Below, one piece after another: positions 16,495 to 24,332 of a DNA stretch of 64,000 nt (position 1 is the stretch's first letter; every line of letters starts with the position of its first letter). Made by a program: the position numbers and the translations under genes. This stretch comes from Ornithinicoccus hortensis (lineage in GTDB: Bacteria; Actinomycetota; Actinomycetes; Actinomycetales; Dermatophilaceae), in contig NZ_VFOP01000001.1 of NCBI RefSeq assembly GCF_006716185.1, forward strand, positions 62,001 through 126,000, read 5' to 3'. Under the pieces are notes generated by a model. That model was not told the origin of the DNA. It saw only the letters and a list, made by a program, of their open reading frames with translations, and searched no databases.

Positions 16495-17583
16495 ATGACG
16501 GATGATCACTCGAGTAGGAGCAGTAGACCTTTGTGGGTCACGCTCATTATCTCAGCGATTCTGATATCGGGTATGGCTATCTATTACGTGAACTCCAATC
16601 GGATCTACGACGCGCCCCAAGGGTCGAACGCTGGAATAGCGGTGCACACCCCGAAGGAGATGCCTAACGCATGGGTCAGGAGCATCCTAGAAATCGACCC
16701 ACAGGAGCCACATAAGTCGACTCTACACCTTGAGATGTACGCCAGCGACGACGAATGGAAAGTTCCCGAGGAGGATTTGTCTGTCGACGTTCTCTTTATC
16801 GGTGATCTTTCGACATCGAAACCAAACTGCGGCGATGCCGCGGCAGTCGTCCAGAGCCTCCAGTACGAAGATCTGACAACAGAGCTACGTGCCAGCGCTC
16901 ATTACGTTGCTGGCCTTCCGAGCAAGGACCCGGTAGACCAACCGATTAGCCCAGATCTGACCAATGAACAGCAGGCCCAGGAGCGCGCAGAAGAGTTCGA
17001 CTATGGCTTGATGACGCTACCCATGGATGAAGAACTCGAGAATGAAGGGGATGACGGAAGAAAGTCGTCCTACGCAGTCGGGGAGTACGACTGCAGACTG
17101 GACGCGAGTCCGCTCGTGCAGCCAGTTGGCACAGAGACTATCGTTACAACGCCTCACCTATGGGCGGGCCGCGCCGAGAAGGTGACGGGCCTTGCTAGCC
17201 ATTTCTGCGTAGTGTCCGTCGTCAAGTCGACACTGATACATGCCCCCAGGACACTCAGTCATGAGCCATTACGTCCGGGGGATTACGCTGGATGCCAGGT
17301 CACATCGGACCAGCTCGCTTCCTATGGGAACCAGCGGTCTATTGAATCCACGGACGAAAAATCATTTAGCGCCGTCGCCCTAGCGAGCGAGACGTCGATC
17401 CTGATGGACTTCTCCGCCGAGAAGCGGCAACAAATGACAACGTTCTTTCTCGGCGTCCTCCTAGGAACCCTTTCCGGACTCATGGCTTCGTCCGCCATTG
17501 CCCTTGCGACGTCGTATCGGCAGAGTCGCAAAGTCCCGCCCACGGATTCTCGGGACCCCGAACATGAAGACGCAACTGCCTAG
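16495..17583 (+). CDS. Two-TM membrane protein of unknown function
   Basis: This 362-residue protein starts MTDDHSSRSSRPLWVTLI; the ATG at 16495 has GAGGTG about 6 bases upstream, so an earlier in-frame start at 16450 is not used. A membrane helix near residues 13-32 (LWVTLIISAILISGMAIYY) and another near 320-345 (MTTFFLGVLLGTLSGLMASS) flank an acidic domain of about 280 residues with a few Cys. A short basic/acidic tail follows. I recognise no family. Codon use is less GC-biased than its neighbours, suggesting transfer. Confidence 0.65.
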   Translation: MTDDHSSRSSRPLWVTLIISAILISGMAIYYVNSNRIYDAPQGSNAGIAVHTPKEMPNAWVRSILEIDPQEPHKSTLHLEMYASDDEWKVPEEDLSVDVLFIGDLSTSKPNCGDAAAVVQSLQYEDLTTELRASAHYVAGLPSKDPVDQPISPDLTNEQQAQERAEEFDYGLMTLPMDEELENEGDDGRKSSYAVGEYDCRLDASPLVQPVGTETIVTTPHLWAGRAEKVTGLASHFCVVSVVKSTLIHAPRTLSHEPLRPGDYAGCQVTSDQLASYGNQRSIESTDEKSFSAVALASETSILMDFSAEKRQQMTTFFLGVLLGTLSGLMASSAIALATSYRQSRKVPPTDSRDPEHEDATA

Positions 17584-17821
17584 CACGAGGCTCCGCCTTA
17601 CTGGTGCACCATTTGGGGCAGTACAACTTGACGGGGTGGATACGGCACTCCTCCCCGCAGCAGGCACAAGTGAATCGTCCAATCCCGCTGTGAGGACGTC
17701 GGCCCTTCCCCTATTCACCACGCAGCAACGCTCACAGGAACCACATAGGTTCACCACAGCGATGCCATAGAGCCGCGCTCCACAGTGGGGTCATACCGAT
17801 CCCACAGGAGGAGCGAAGCCC

Positions 17822-18880
17822 ATGAGTTCCACAGCGCACCACGACCAACCCACCTTCGAGGGCCGGCCTCTCGCCCGGCCCGAGGACGACCTCGAGGACC
17901 AGGGCGCCGGCTTCGACGCCGCCACCCTGGTCACCCGCCGACGGGTGCTCAGCGTCGTCGGCGTCGGGGTCGGGGCGGCCGCCCTGGCCGCCTGCGGCAC
18001 CGACGCGACCACGTCCACCTCCTCGAGCAGCAGCACCAGCTCGGCGGACAACGGCTCGGCCACCTCGGGCGGCGCGTCCGCCGACAGCGGGACCGCGACC
18101 TCGGACGGCTCGACGGCCGCCGGCACGCTGGAGGAGATCCCGGAGGAGACCAACGGCCCCTACCCGGCCGACGGCACCCAGGACGTCAACGTGCTCACCG
18201 AGTCCGGCATCGTCCGCCAGGACATCACCACCAGCCTGGACGGCGGGTCCTCCGTCGACGGGGTGGCCCTGACGATGACCTTCCTCGTCCACGACATGGT
18301 CAACGACCAGCCGTTCGAGGGGGTCGCGGTCTACGCCTGGCAGTGCGACGCCGAGGGCCGGTACTCGATGTACACCCAGGGCGTCGAGGACGAGACCTGG
18401 CTGCGCGGCATCCAGGTCGCCGACAGCGACGGCATGGTCAGCTTCAGCACGATCGTCCCCGGCTGCTACTCCGGCCGCTGGCCGCACATCCACTTCGAGG
18501 TCTACCCGGACGTCGACTCGGCGACCGATGTCGGGAACGTCATCGCGACCTCGCAGGTCGCCTTCCCCGAGGACATCCTCACCGAGATCTACACCCGGTC
18601 GGAGTATGCCGGGTCCGCCGAGAACATGGCCGCCGTCGGTTCGGTGGAGCAGGACATGATCTTCGCCGACAGCCTCGACCAGCAGATGCCCACCATCAGC
18701 GGCGACGTCGACTCCGGCTACATCGCCACGCTCACCGTCAACGTCGACACCACGACCGAGGCCACCGGCGCCGGGGGCGGCCCCGGCGGTGGCGCCGGCG
18801 GACCGGGCGGCGGCGGGCAGCCTCCCTCGGGCGGCGGTCCCGGCGGCGAACCCCCGTCGGGCGAGCCCCCGACCAACTGA
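17822..18880 (+). CDS. Tat-exported lipoprotein with intradiol-dioxygenase-like fold
   Basis: This 352-residue protein has a Tat signal with twin arginines (TRRRVLSVVGVGVGAA) and lipobox LAAC near residues 55-58, a Ser/Thr/Gly linker, then an intradiol ring-cleavage dioxygenase-like domain (about 105-290). Conserved parts are ETNGPYPADG, VYAWQCDAEGRYSMY and GCYSGRWPHIHFEVYP, which supply the Tyr and paired His of the iron site. The tail is a Gly/Pro-rich low-complexity stretch. Secreted members of this group are common in actinobacteria; whether they cleave aromatics is uncertain. RBS AGGAGG precedes the ATG. A tatA gene follows 81 bases downstream. Confidence 0.82.
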   Translation: MSSTAHHDQPTFEGRPLARPEDDLEDQGAGFDAATLVTRRRVLSVVGVGVGAAALAACGTDATTSTSSSSSTSSADNGSATSGGASADSGTATSDGSTAAGTLEEIPEETNGPYPADGTQDVNVLTESGIVRQDITTSLDGGSSVDGVALTMTFLVHDMVNDQPFEGVAVYAWQCDAEGRYSMYTQGVEDETWLRGIQVADSDGMVSFSTIVPGCYSGRWPHIHFEVYPDVDSATDVGNVIATSQVAFPEDILTEIYTRSEYAGSAENMAAVGSVEQDMIFADSLDQQMPTISGDVDSGYIATLTVNVDTTTEATGAGGGPGGGAGGPGGGGQPPSGGGPGGEPPSGEPPTN

Positions 18881-18961
18881 CCCCACCCTCCCAGGCCCCT
18901 CAACCGCATACGCCGTCCTTCGGCATACGCACACACCCCACCCCACACCCAGGAGATCATC

Positions 18962-19189
18962 ATGCTCGCAAACCTCACGGGCTGGCACGCCCTCGTCATC
19001 CTCGCCATCGTCCTGCTCGTCTTCGGCTCGGCCAAGCTGCCGGGTCTCGCCAGGAGCGTCGGTGAGTCGATGCGGATCCTGCGCGACGAGGTCCACACCA
19101 CGGACACCGCCGCCACGGACCGGACCGGCGGCACCGACGACACCACCGCGGACAAGGCCGCGCAGGCCCCGAGCCGGCTGGCGTCGTGA
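18962..19189 (+). CDS. tatA: Twin-arginine translocase subunit TatA/E
   Basis: The 75-residue protein shows the TatA plan: one N-terminal helix (GWHALVILAIVLLVFGSAKLP) with the FG hinge, an amphipathic helix (GLARSVGESMRILRDEV) and a charged flexible tail. It would form part of the Tat protein-export pore. It directly follows a Tat-signal lipoprotein gene, so it may be a dedicated or extra TatA for that substrate; no tatB or tatC is nearby. Its TGA overlaps the GTG of the next frame (GTGA). AGGAG lies 6-7 bases before the ATG. Confidence 0.88.
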   Translation: MLANLTGWHALVILAIVLLVFGSAKLPGLARSVGESMRILRDEVHTTDTAATDRTGGTDDTTADKAAQAPSRLAS

Positions 19190-19512
19190 GCGCCACCGGC
19201 CAGGTCCTGGTCAACACCGCCCGGGCCGGCGTGGTGGACGAGGAGGCCGTGGCGCAGGGGCTGTCCTCCGGCCGGCTCGCCGCCTTCGCCGCCGACACCC
19301 TCGCCACCGAGTCCGCGTCGGACGACTCCTCCCCCCTGCTGCACCCCGACCTCGCCGAGCAGGTCGTGCTCACCCCGCACCTGGGCGCCCAGACCGTCGA
19401 GGCCGTCGACCTGATGGGCTCCATGGCGGTCGACAACGTGCTCGCCGTCCTCGCCGGCGGCGACCCGGTCCACCCGGTCCACCCCCTCCCCGACTCCCAA
19501 GGAGCCCGATGA
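19186..19512 (+). pseudogene. Truncated D-2-hydroxyacid dehydrogenase (C-terminal part)
   Basis: This 108-residue frame begins at a GTG overlapping the tatA stop. It reads VNTARAGVVDEEAVAQGL, then LAAFAADTL and VVLTPHLGAQTVEA: the end of the NAD-binding domain of D-2-hydroxyacid dehydrogenases, including the catalytic His in TPHLGA. The N-terminal catalytic lobe, the GxGxxG loop and the Arg region are absent because tatA occupies that position. It is most likely a remnant of a deletion that fused tatA to the gene tail, though the coupled frame could still be translated. Its stop overlaps the next ATG (ATGA). Confidence 0.7.
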
Positions 19513-20435
19513 CCTCCCGGATGCGATTCGTCGGCGTCACCACCGGCGCCTCCTCGATCATGCGGATCTTCCCCGTCTGGGCCGACATTCTCGGCCTGGA
19601 CGCCGAGCTGGTCGGGCTGGACATCCCCCTCGGGGCCCAGCCCTCGGCATACCGGGAGGCGATGGCCGAGATGCGCGAGGACCCCGCCTGCGTCGGCGCC
19701 CTGGTGACCACGCACAAGATCGCGCTGCACGACGCCGCCCGCGACCTGTTCGACGAGCTCGACCCGTTCGCGGCGAGCTGCGGGGAGATCTCCTCGATCG
19801 CGTTCCGGGACAGGGCGGCGGGCGACGGCACCCCGCGCACCGCCGGCGCCGCGAAGGACCCGATCACCGCGGGCCTGGCCCTGGAGGAGGTCCTGGCCCC
19901 CGACCACTTCGCCGGCGGCGGGCACGTGCTGTGCCTCGGCGCGGGGGGCGCGGGGACCGCGATCGGCTGGTACCTCGCCGGGCGTCCGGACCGCCCCGGC
20001 CCGCTGACCGTGGTCGACGTCTCCGCCGAGCGGCTGGACCACCTGCGCACCGTGGTCGGCGGGCACGCCCCCGGGGTCGACCTGCGCACCCTCACCGTCG
20101 GGGAAGCCGACCTGCCGGCCCTGCTCGCGGACCTGCCCCCGGGGAGCCTACTGGTCAACGCCACCGGGATGGGCAAGGACCGGCCGGGGAGCCCGCTGCC
20201 CGACGAGGTGGTGCTGCCCCGCGGCGCGGTCGTGTGGGAGCTGAACTACCGCGGCAGCCTGGAGTTCCTGGCGCAGGCCCGGGCGCAGGAGGTCGAGCGG
20301 GAGCTCACCGTGGTGGACGGCTGGCGCTACTTCATCCACGGGTGGACCCAGGTGATCGCCGACGTCTTCGACCTGGAGATGACCCCGGAGGTCGTCGCCG
20401 AGCTCTCCGCCGCCGCCCGGGACGCCACGACGTGA
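19509..20435 (+). CDS. Shikimate dehydrogenase-family (AroE-like) oxidoreductase
   Basis: This 308-residue protein has the two-domain AroE plan. The N-terminal substrate domain ends with GALVTTHKIALHDAA, where the Lys matches the AroE catalytic Lys; the usual P of T-PHK is absent. The NADP domain starts VLCLGAGGAGTAIGWYL, and NATGMGKDRPGSPLPD matches the NAT.GM...P motif. It differs from housekeeping AroE (no SINGS N-terminus), and sits among sugar-acid genes, so it probably oxidises a polyol- or acid-type substrate other than shikimate. The ATG at 19509 overlaps the preceding stop. Confidence 0.8.
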   Translation: MTSRMRFVGVTTGASSIMRIFPVWADILGLDAELVGLDIPLGAQPSAYREAMAEMREDPACVGALVTTHKIALHDAARDLFDELDPFAASCGEISSIAFRDRAAGDGTPRTAGAAKDPITAGLALEEVLAPDHFAGGGHVLCLGAGGAGTAIGWYLAGRPDRPGPLTVVDVSAERLDHLRTVVGGHAPGVDLRTLTVGEADLPALLADLPPGSLLVNATGMGKDRPGSPLPDEVVLPRGAVVWELNYRGSLEFLAQARAQEVERELTVVDGWRYFIHGWTQVIADVFDLEMTPEVVAELSAAARDATT

Positions 20436-21352
20436 CCCCAGTGATCCGCACGGTGACCGGCGACCTGCCGCCGGACCAGCTCGGCCCCACCGACTACCAC
20501 GAGCACCTGTTCCAGGTCTCGCCCCTGCTGCCCGGCGACGAGCTGGACGACGAGCGGGCCAGCGGCGCCGAGGCGGCCGCCCTCAAGCGGTCCGGGGCGG
20601 CCGCGATGGTGGAGGCGACCCCGATCGGGCTGGGGCGCGACCCCGCCGCCTGCGCCCGCATCTCCCGGGCCACCGGCCTGCACGTCGTCCACACCACCGG
20701 CGCCCACCGGCACGAGCACTACGCCGCCGACGACCCGCTGCTGGGTCGCTCCACCGACGAGCTCCGCACGCTGTTCCGCACCGACCTGCTGGAGGGGATG
20801 GACGGCACCGGGGTGCGGGCCGGGCTGGTGAAGGCGGGCGTCGGCCTCTGGTCGATCGACCCGTTCGAGCGCCGCGCCCTCGAGGCGGCCGGTGGCCTGG
20901 CTGCCGAGCTCGGCGTGCCGGTCATGGTGCACCTGGAGCACGGCAGTGCCGCCCACGAGGTGCTCGACCTGCTCGCGTCCGCGGGCTGCTCCGCCGACCG
21001 GGTCGCCCTGGCCCACGTGGACCGCAACCCCGACCCGGTGCTGCACGCCGAGCTCGCCGACCGCGGCGCCTACCTCGGCTACGACGGGGCGGCCCGGCGT
21101 CAGCGCTGGCCGGACTCGGTCCTGGTGGACTGCCTCGCCGCGACGGTCGCCGCCGGCGCCGGCGAGCGGGTCCTCCTCGGCGGTGACGTCGCGCGCCGGT
21201 CCCGCTACACGGCATACGGCGGTATGCCGGGGCTCGGCTACCTCTTCGACCGCTTCCTCCCGCGGGTCCGGGCCGTGATCGGGCCGGACGCCACGGACAC
21301 CGTGCTGCGGGCGAACCCCGCGCGCTGGCTCGCCTGGGAGCCGGCGCCGTGA
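20432..21352 (+). CDS. Phosphotriesterase-related metal-dependent hydrolase
   Basis: The 306-residue amidohydrolase-fold protein has metal ligands in DYHEHL (H23, H25), a bridging Lys in GLVKAGVG near 134, His in MVHLEHG near 170 and ALAHVDRN near 199, and Asp in LLGGDVARRS near 253. The family (Php/PTE-like lactonases) opens sugar lactones or related esters, which fits the KDPG aldolase downstream. It starts at GTG 20432, overlapping the previous stop (GTGA). A longer reading of this frame further upstream lies in the AroE-like gene and is not used. Confidence 0.82.
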   Translation: MTPVIRTVTGDLPPDQLGPTDYHEHLFQVSPLLPGDELDDERASGAEAAALKRSGAAAMVEATPIGLGRDPAACARISRATGLHVVHTTGAHRHEHYAADDPLLGRSTDELRTLFRTDLLEGMDGTGVRAGLVKAGVGLWSIDPFERRALEAAGGLAAELGVPVMVHLEHGSAAHEVLDLLASAGCSADRVALAHVDRNPDPVLHAELADRGAYLGYDGAARRQRWPDSVLVDCLAATVAAGAGERVLLGGDVARRSRYTAYGGMPGLGYLFDRFLPRVRAVIGPDATDTVLRANPARWLAWEPAP

Positions 21353-21402
21353 CCCCCACCCTGACCCCGAACCCACCCCGCGCGATGCAAAGGACCCACC
21401 CC

Positions 21403-22026
21403 ATGGACGCCCGCGACCTGATGGCCCTCTCCCCCGTGATCCCCGTGGTGGTGCTGCCGGAGGTCGGGCAGGCGGTCCCGGTGGCCCGGGCCCTGGCCGC
21501 CGGCGGCGTCGGCGTGATCGAGGTGACCCTGCGCACCGAGGCCGGGCTGGAGTCGGTGCGCCGGATCGCCGCCGAGGTCCCCGAGATCGTGGTCGGCGCC
21601 GGCACCGTGACCACCCCGGAGCAGGCGGCCGCGTCCGCTGCGGCGGGGGCCCGCTTCCTGGTCACCCCGGGCAGCACGCCGCGGCTGCTCAACGCCGCGC
21701 TCGACACCGGGCTGGCCGTGCTCCCGGGCGCGGCCACGCTGGGCGAGATGATGGCGCTGCTGGAGCGCGGGCTGGACGCGATGAAGTTCTTCCCCGCGGT
21801 CCCCGCCGGCGGCACGGCATACCTCTCCGCGGCCCACGGCCCGCTGCCCGCCGCACGGTTCTGCCCCACCGGGGGGATCACCCCGGCCAATGCCCCCGAG
21901 TTCCTGGCGCTGCCCAACGTCGGGTGCGTGGGCGGGTCCTGGCTGACGCCGCGGGACGCGCTGGAGGCCGGGGACTGGGACCGGGTGCGCGACCTGGCGG
22001 CCGCGGCGTCCGGGCTGGGCGGCTGA
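21403..22026 (+). CDS. 2-keto-3-deoxy-6-phosphogluconate aldolase family protein
   Basis: This class I aldolase of 207 residues has IEVTLRTEAGLE with the catalytic Glu, VGAGTVTTPEQ, and AMKFFPAVPAGG with the Schiff-base Lys; FCPTGGITPANAPEFL closes the phosphate site. These are the hallmarks of KDPG/KHG aldolase (Eda). The ATG at 21403 is chosen over a GTG at 21349 because AAAGGA lies 9 bases upstream. It would cleave a 2-keto-3-deoxy acid phosphate to pyruvate plus an aldehyde, ending the sugar-acid route suggested by the two genes before it. Confidence 0.87.
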   Translation: MDARDLMALSPVIPVVVLPEVGQAVPVARALAAGGVGVIEVTLRTEAGLESVRRIAAEVPEIVVGAGTVTTPEQAAASAAAGARFLVTPGSTPRLLNAALDTGLAVLPGAATLGEMMALLERGLDAMKFFPAVPAGGTAYLSAAHGPLPAARFCPTGGITPANAPEFLALPNVGCVGGSWLTPRDALEAGDWDRVRDLAAAASGLGG

Positions 22027-22044
22027 GGAGAGGATCATGGTGCC

Positions 22045-22848
22045 GTGGAGCACGAGCTGACCAACGCGCCGGAGCGGACGATCGACAGGACCTCGTCCAC
22101 CCCCTACTACCACCAGCTCAAGGAGATCCTGCGCGAGCAGGTGACCAGCGGCGCCCTGCGGCCGGGCGACCGGCTCGCCGGGGAGCACGAGCTGGGCCGG
22201 CGCTACGGGGTCTCCCGGCCGGTGGTGCGCCAGGCCCTGGCCGGGTTGCACCGGGAGAACGTGCTCGAGCGGGTCAAGGGCCGGGGCACCTTCGTCGCGA
22301 CGCCGCGCACCTCGCAGAGCCTGGTGCAGGACGTCCACGGCCTGCACGACGACGTGCACGCGATGGGCCGCACACTGCGCAGCGAGGTCCGCCAGCTCGT
22401 CGTCGAACCGGCCGACCGCGACATCAGCCAGCGGTTGCGGGTGGATCCGGACGCGCCGGTCGTCCTGCTGGAGCGGCTGCGCTTCGTCGACGACGAGCCG
22501 TGGGTCTTCACGATCAGCCACGTGCCGTTCGCGCTGGCGCCCGAGCTGGTGCGGCAGGACTTCACCGAGGCCTCGCTCTACCACCTGCTGCAGGAGAAGT
22601 ACGGGCTGGTGATCGTGCGCAGCGACCGGGCCGTGGAGGCCCAGCGCGCCGACGCGAGGCTCGCCCGCGACCTGCAGATCCCGGCCGGCGACCCGGTGCT
22701 GAAACTGACCAGCGTCGGGTTCGGCGCGGACGGGGTGCCGATCGAGACGTTCGTCGCCTACCACCGGGCGGACCGTTCCCGGTTCGAGGTGAGCCTGACC
22801 CGCTCCGAGCAGGGGGCGCCCTCCGCGCCGGTCGTGCGCATCGTCTGA
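22045..22848 (+). CDS. GntR-family regulator, HutC subfamily
   Basis: The 267-residue regulator has an N-terminal winged helix (about 20-88: YYHQLKEILREQVTSGAL, RRYGVSRPVVRQALAGL, GRGTFVA) followed by a UTRA ligand domain (about 105-255) with VLLERLRFVDDEPWVFTISHVP. HutC-type UTRA domains bind small organic ligands such as sugar phosphates or acids. It lies 18 bases after the aldolase gene and probably controls the preceding catabolic operon. It starts with GTG at 22045; a short overlapping ATG frame just upstream ends at once. Confidence 0.85.
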   Translation: MEHELTNAPERTIDRTSSTPYYHQLKEILREQVTSGALRPGDRLAGEHELGRRYGVSRPVVRQALAGLHRENVLERVKGRGTFVATPRTSQSLVQDVHGLHDDVHAMGRTLRSEVRQLVVEPADRDISQRLRVDPDAPVVLLERLRFVDDEPWVFTISHVPFALAPELVRQDFTEASLYHLLQEKYGLVIVRSDRAVEAQRADARLARDLQIPAGDPVLKLTSVGFGADGVPIETFVAYHRADRSRFEVSLTRSEQGAPSAPVVRIV

Positions 22849-22910
22849 GTCGTCGGGCGTGAGCCCTCGGGCCGGCGGCCCGGAAACGTCGGACCTCTAG
22901 GATGACCGGC

Positions 22911-23645
22911 ATGTCCCTGACCGACCAGGCGATCCTGAAGATCAAGGAGATGATCATCTCCGGCGAGCTGCGCCCCGGGGACCGTCTCCCACCCGAGCAG
23001 GGGCTCAGCGAGAAGCTCGGCCTGTCCCGCAGCTCGCTGCGCGAGGCCATCAAGGCGCTCACCATGTTCAAGGTGCTCGACGTGCGCCGCGGCGACGGCA
23101 CCTATGTCACCAGCCTCAAGCCGTCGCTGCTCACGGACGCGATGGCGTTCGTCGTGGACCTGCACCAGGACAGCAGCGTCCTGGAGCTGATGGAGGCGCG
23201 CCGGGTGCTCGAGGCGGCCGCGGTGCGCCGGGCCGCCACCCGGATCACCGACGAGCAGGTCGCGGCGCTGTGGGAGGCCATCCCGTCCAGCGAGGGGCTG
23301 GGCGCGGAGGAGCTGGTCGAGGCCGACCTGACCTTCCACCGGTTGCTCGCGCAGGCGTCCGGCAACGACTACCTGGTGGGCATGCTGGACGGGTTGTCGG
23401 CAAGTACCGTCCGCGCCCGGATCTGGCGCGGCCTCACCGAGGACAACGCGGTCACCCGCACGATCGACGAGCACGGCGCCATCGTGCGCGCCCTCGAGCA
23501 GCACGACCCCGTCCTGGCCGAGGCCTGCCTGGTGGTGCACATCGGCGGGGTCGAGCAGTGGTTGCGGCACACCCTGACGACCGAGGAGCTGGCCGACCGG
23601 GCGGCCGCGGCCGCCGAGGAGGACCCCGAGGTCGACGAGGGGTAG
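22911..23645 (+). CDS. GntR-family regulator, FadR/FCD subfamily
   Basis: This 244-residue protein has a GntR winged helix (about 3-70: DQAILKIKEMIISGELRPGD, LSEKLGLSRSSLREAIKAL, GDGTYVTS) and a C-terminal FCD domain (about 90-215). The FCD metal/ligand residues are visible in LMEARRVLEAAAVRRA, DLTFHRLLA and DEHGAIVRALEQHD. FCD regulators usually sense sugar acids or carboxylates. The ATG at 22911 is preferred to 22902 for spacing from AGGA. A dyad at 25336-25347 before the Gfo/Idh and ribokinase genes could be a target; that link is inference. Confidence 0.85.
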   Translation: MSLTDQAILKIKEMIISGELRPGDRLPPEQGLSEKLGLSRSSLREAIKALTMFKVLDVRRGDGTYVTSLKPSLLTDAMAFVVDLHQDSSVLELMEARRVLEAAAVRRAATRITDEQVAALWEAIPSSEGLGAEELVEADLTFHRLLAQASGNDYLVGMLDGLSASTVRARIWRGLTEDNAVTRTIDEHGAIVRALEQHDPVLAEACLVVHIGGVEQWLRHTLTTEELADRAAAAAEEDPEVDEG

Positions 23646-23674
23646 GGCGGGTCCGGCAGGTCCGCGCCAGGGCC

Positions 23675-24310
23675 TCAGCCGGCGGCCGCCGCCTCGAACT
23701 CCTCGACCGCCGTCAGCGTCAGCTCATCCTCCAGCATCGCCCGGGCCACGGCCTCGCCCACCGTGAAGTCCGGCACGCCCACGGCGGCGAGCGCCGCGAC
23801 GTCGTCGGCGGACCGCAGCGAGGCCGCCAGGATTCGGGTGGGCTCAGTGCCGATCGCCTGCTGCATCTGGGTCACGGCCGCCACGCCGGGGCGTCCGGCG
23901 TCGATCATCCGGCCGACATACGGCGCGACCCCCTGGATGCCGACGTCCCGGGCGAGCAGCGCCTGCACCGGGTGGTAGACCGCGGTGAGCAGCACCTGCC
24001 CCCCGTCCCGCACCAGCTCACCGGCCGCCCGGAACCCGGCCGCGGTCGCGGGGACCTTGACCACCAGCGGGCCGAGGTCGCGCAGCCCGGCGGCCGAGTC
24101 CAGCATCGCCTCGGTGGTCGTCCCCACGACCTGGGCGTAGAAGGTCCCGACGCCGAGGCCGGTCAGCCAGCGGTACAGCTCGGGCAGGTCGGACTGGCCG
24201 AGCCCGGCGCGGGACAGGATCGTCGGGTTGGTGGTCACGCCCTGGAACACGCCGGTCGCCCACAGCTCCTCGATGAGCGGGCGGTCGGCGGAGTCGATGT
24301 AGAAGGCCAT
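23675..24310 (-). CDS. Transaldolase-like / fructose-6-phosphate aldolase family
   Basis: This 211-residue TIM-barrel aldolase is in the size range of FSA/TalC rather than full transaldolase. MAFYIDSADRP and GVTTNPTILSRAG match the family start, VVKVPATAAGF holds the Schiff-base Lys, and QVLLTAVYHPVQALLA and APYVGRMIDAG follow. It would make or cleave a ketose (phosphate) using dihydroxyacetone or glyceraldehyde phosphate. AGGAG precedes the ATG. It is downstream of the Gfo/Idh gene on the same strand with a 22-base gap, so the two are probably one operon. Confidence 0.85.
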   Translation of the reverse strand: MAFYIDSADRPLIEELWATGVFQGVTTNPTILSRAGLGQSDLPELYRWLTGLGVGTFYAQVVGTTTEAMLDSAAGLRDLGPLVVKVPATAAGFRAAGELVRDGGQVLLTAVYHPVQALLARDVGIQGVAPYVGRMIDAGRPGVAAVTQMQQAIGTEPTRILAASLRSADDVAALAAVGVPDFTVGEAVARAMLEDELTLTAVEEFEAAAAG

Positions 24311-24332
24311 GGCTGGGTCTCCTGGTCGTGGG

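Noticed and set aside
18901-18935. Terminator between the lipoprotein and tatA
   Set aside because: The two GCATACGC segments are direct, not inverted, so no hairpin forms.
17732-19096. Long minus-strand frame over the intradiol lipoprotein and tatA
   Set aside because: It is a high-GC antisense shadow; the plus strand has a Tat signal, lipobox and TatA motifs.
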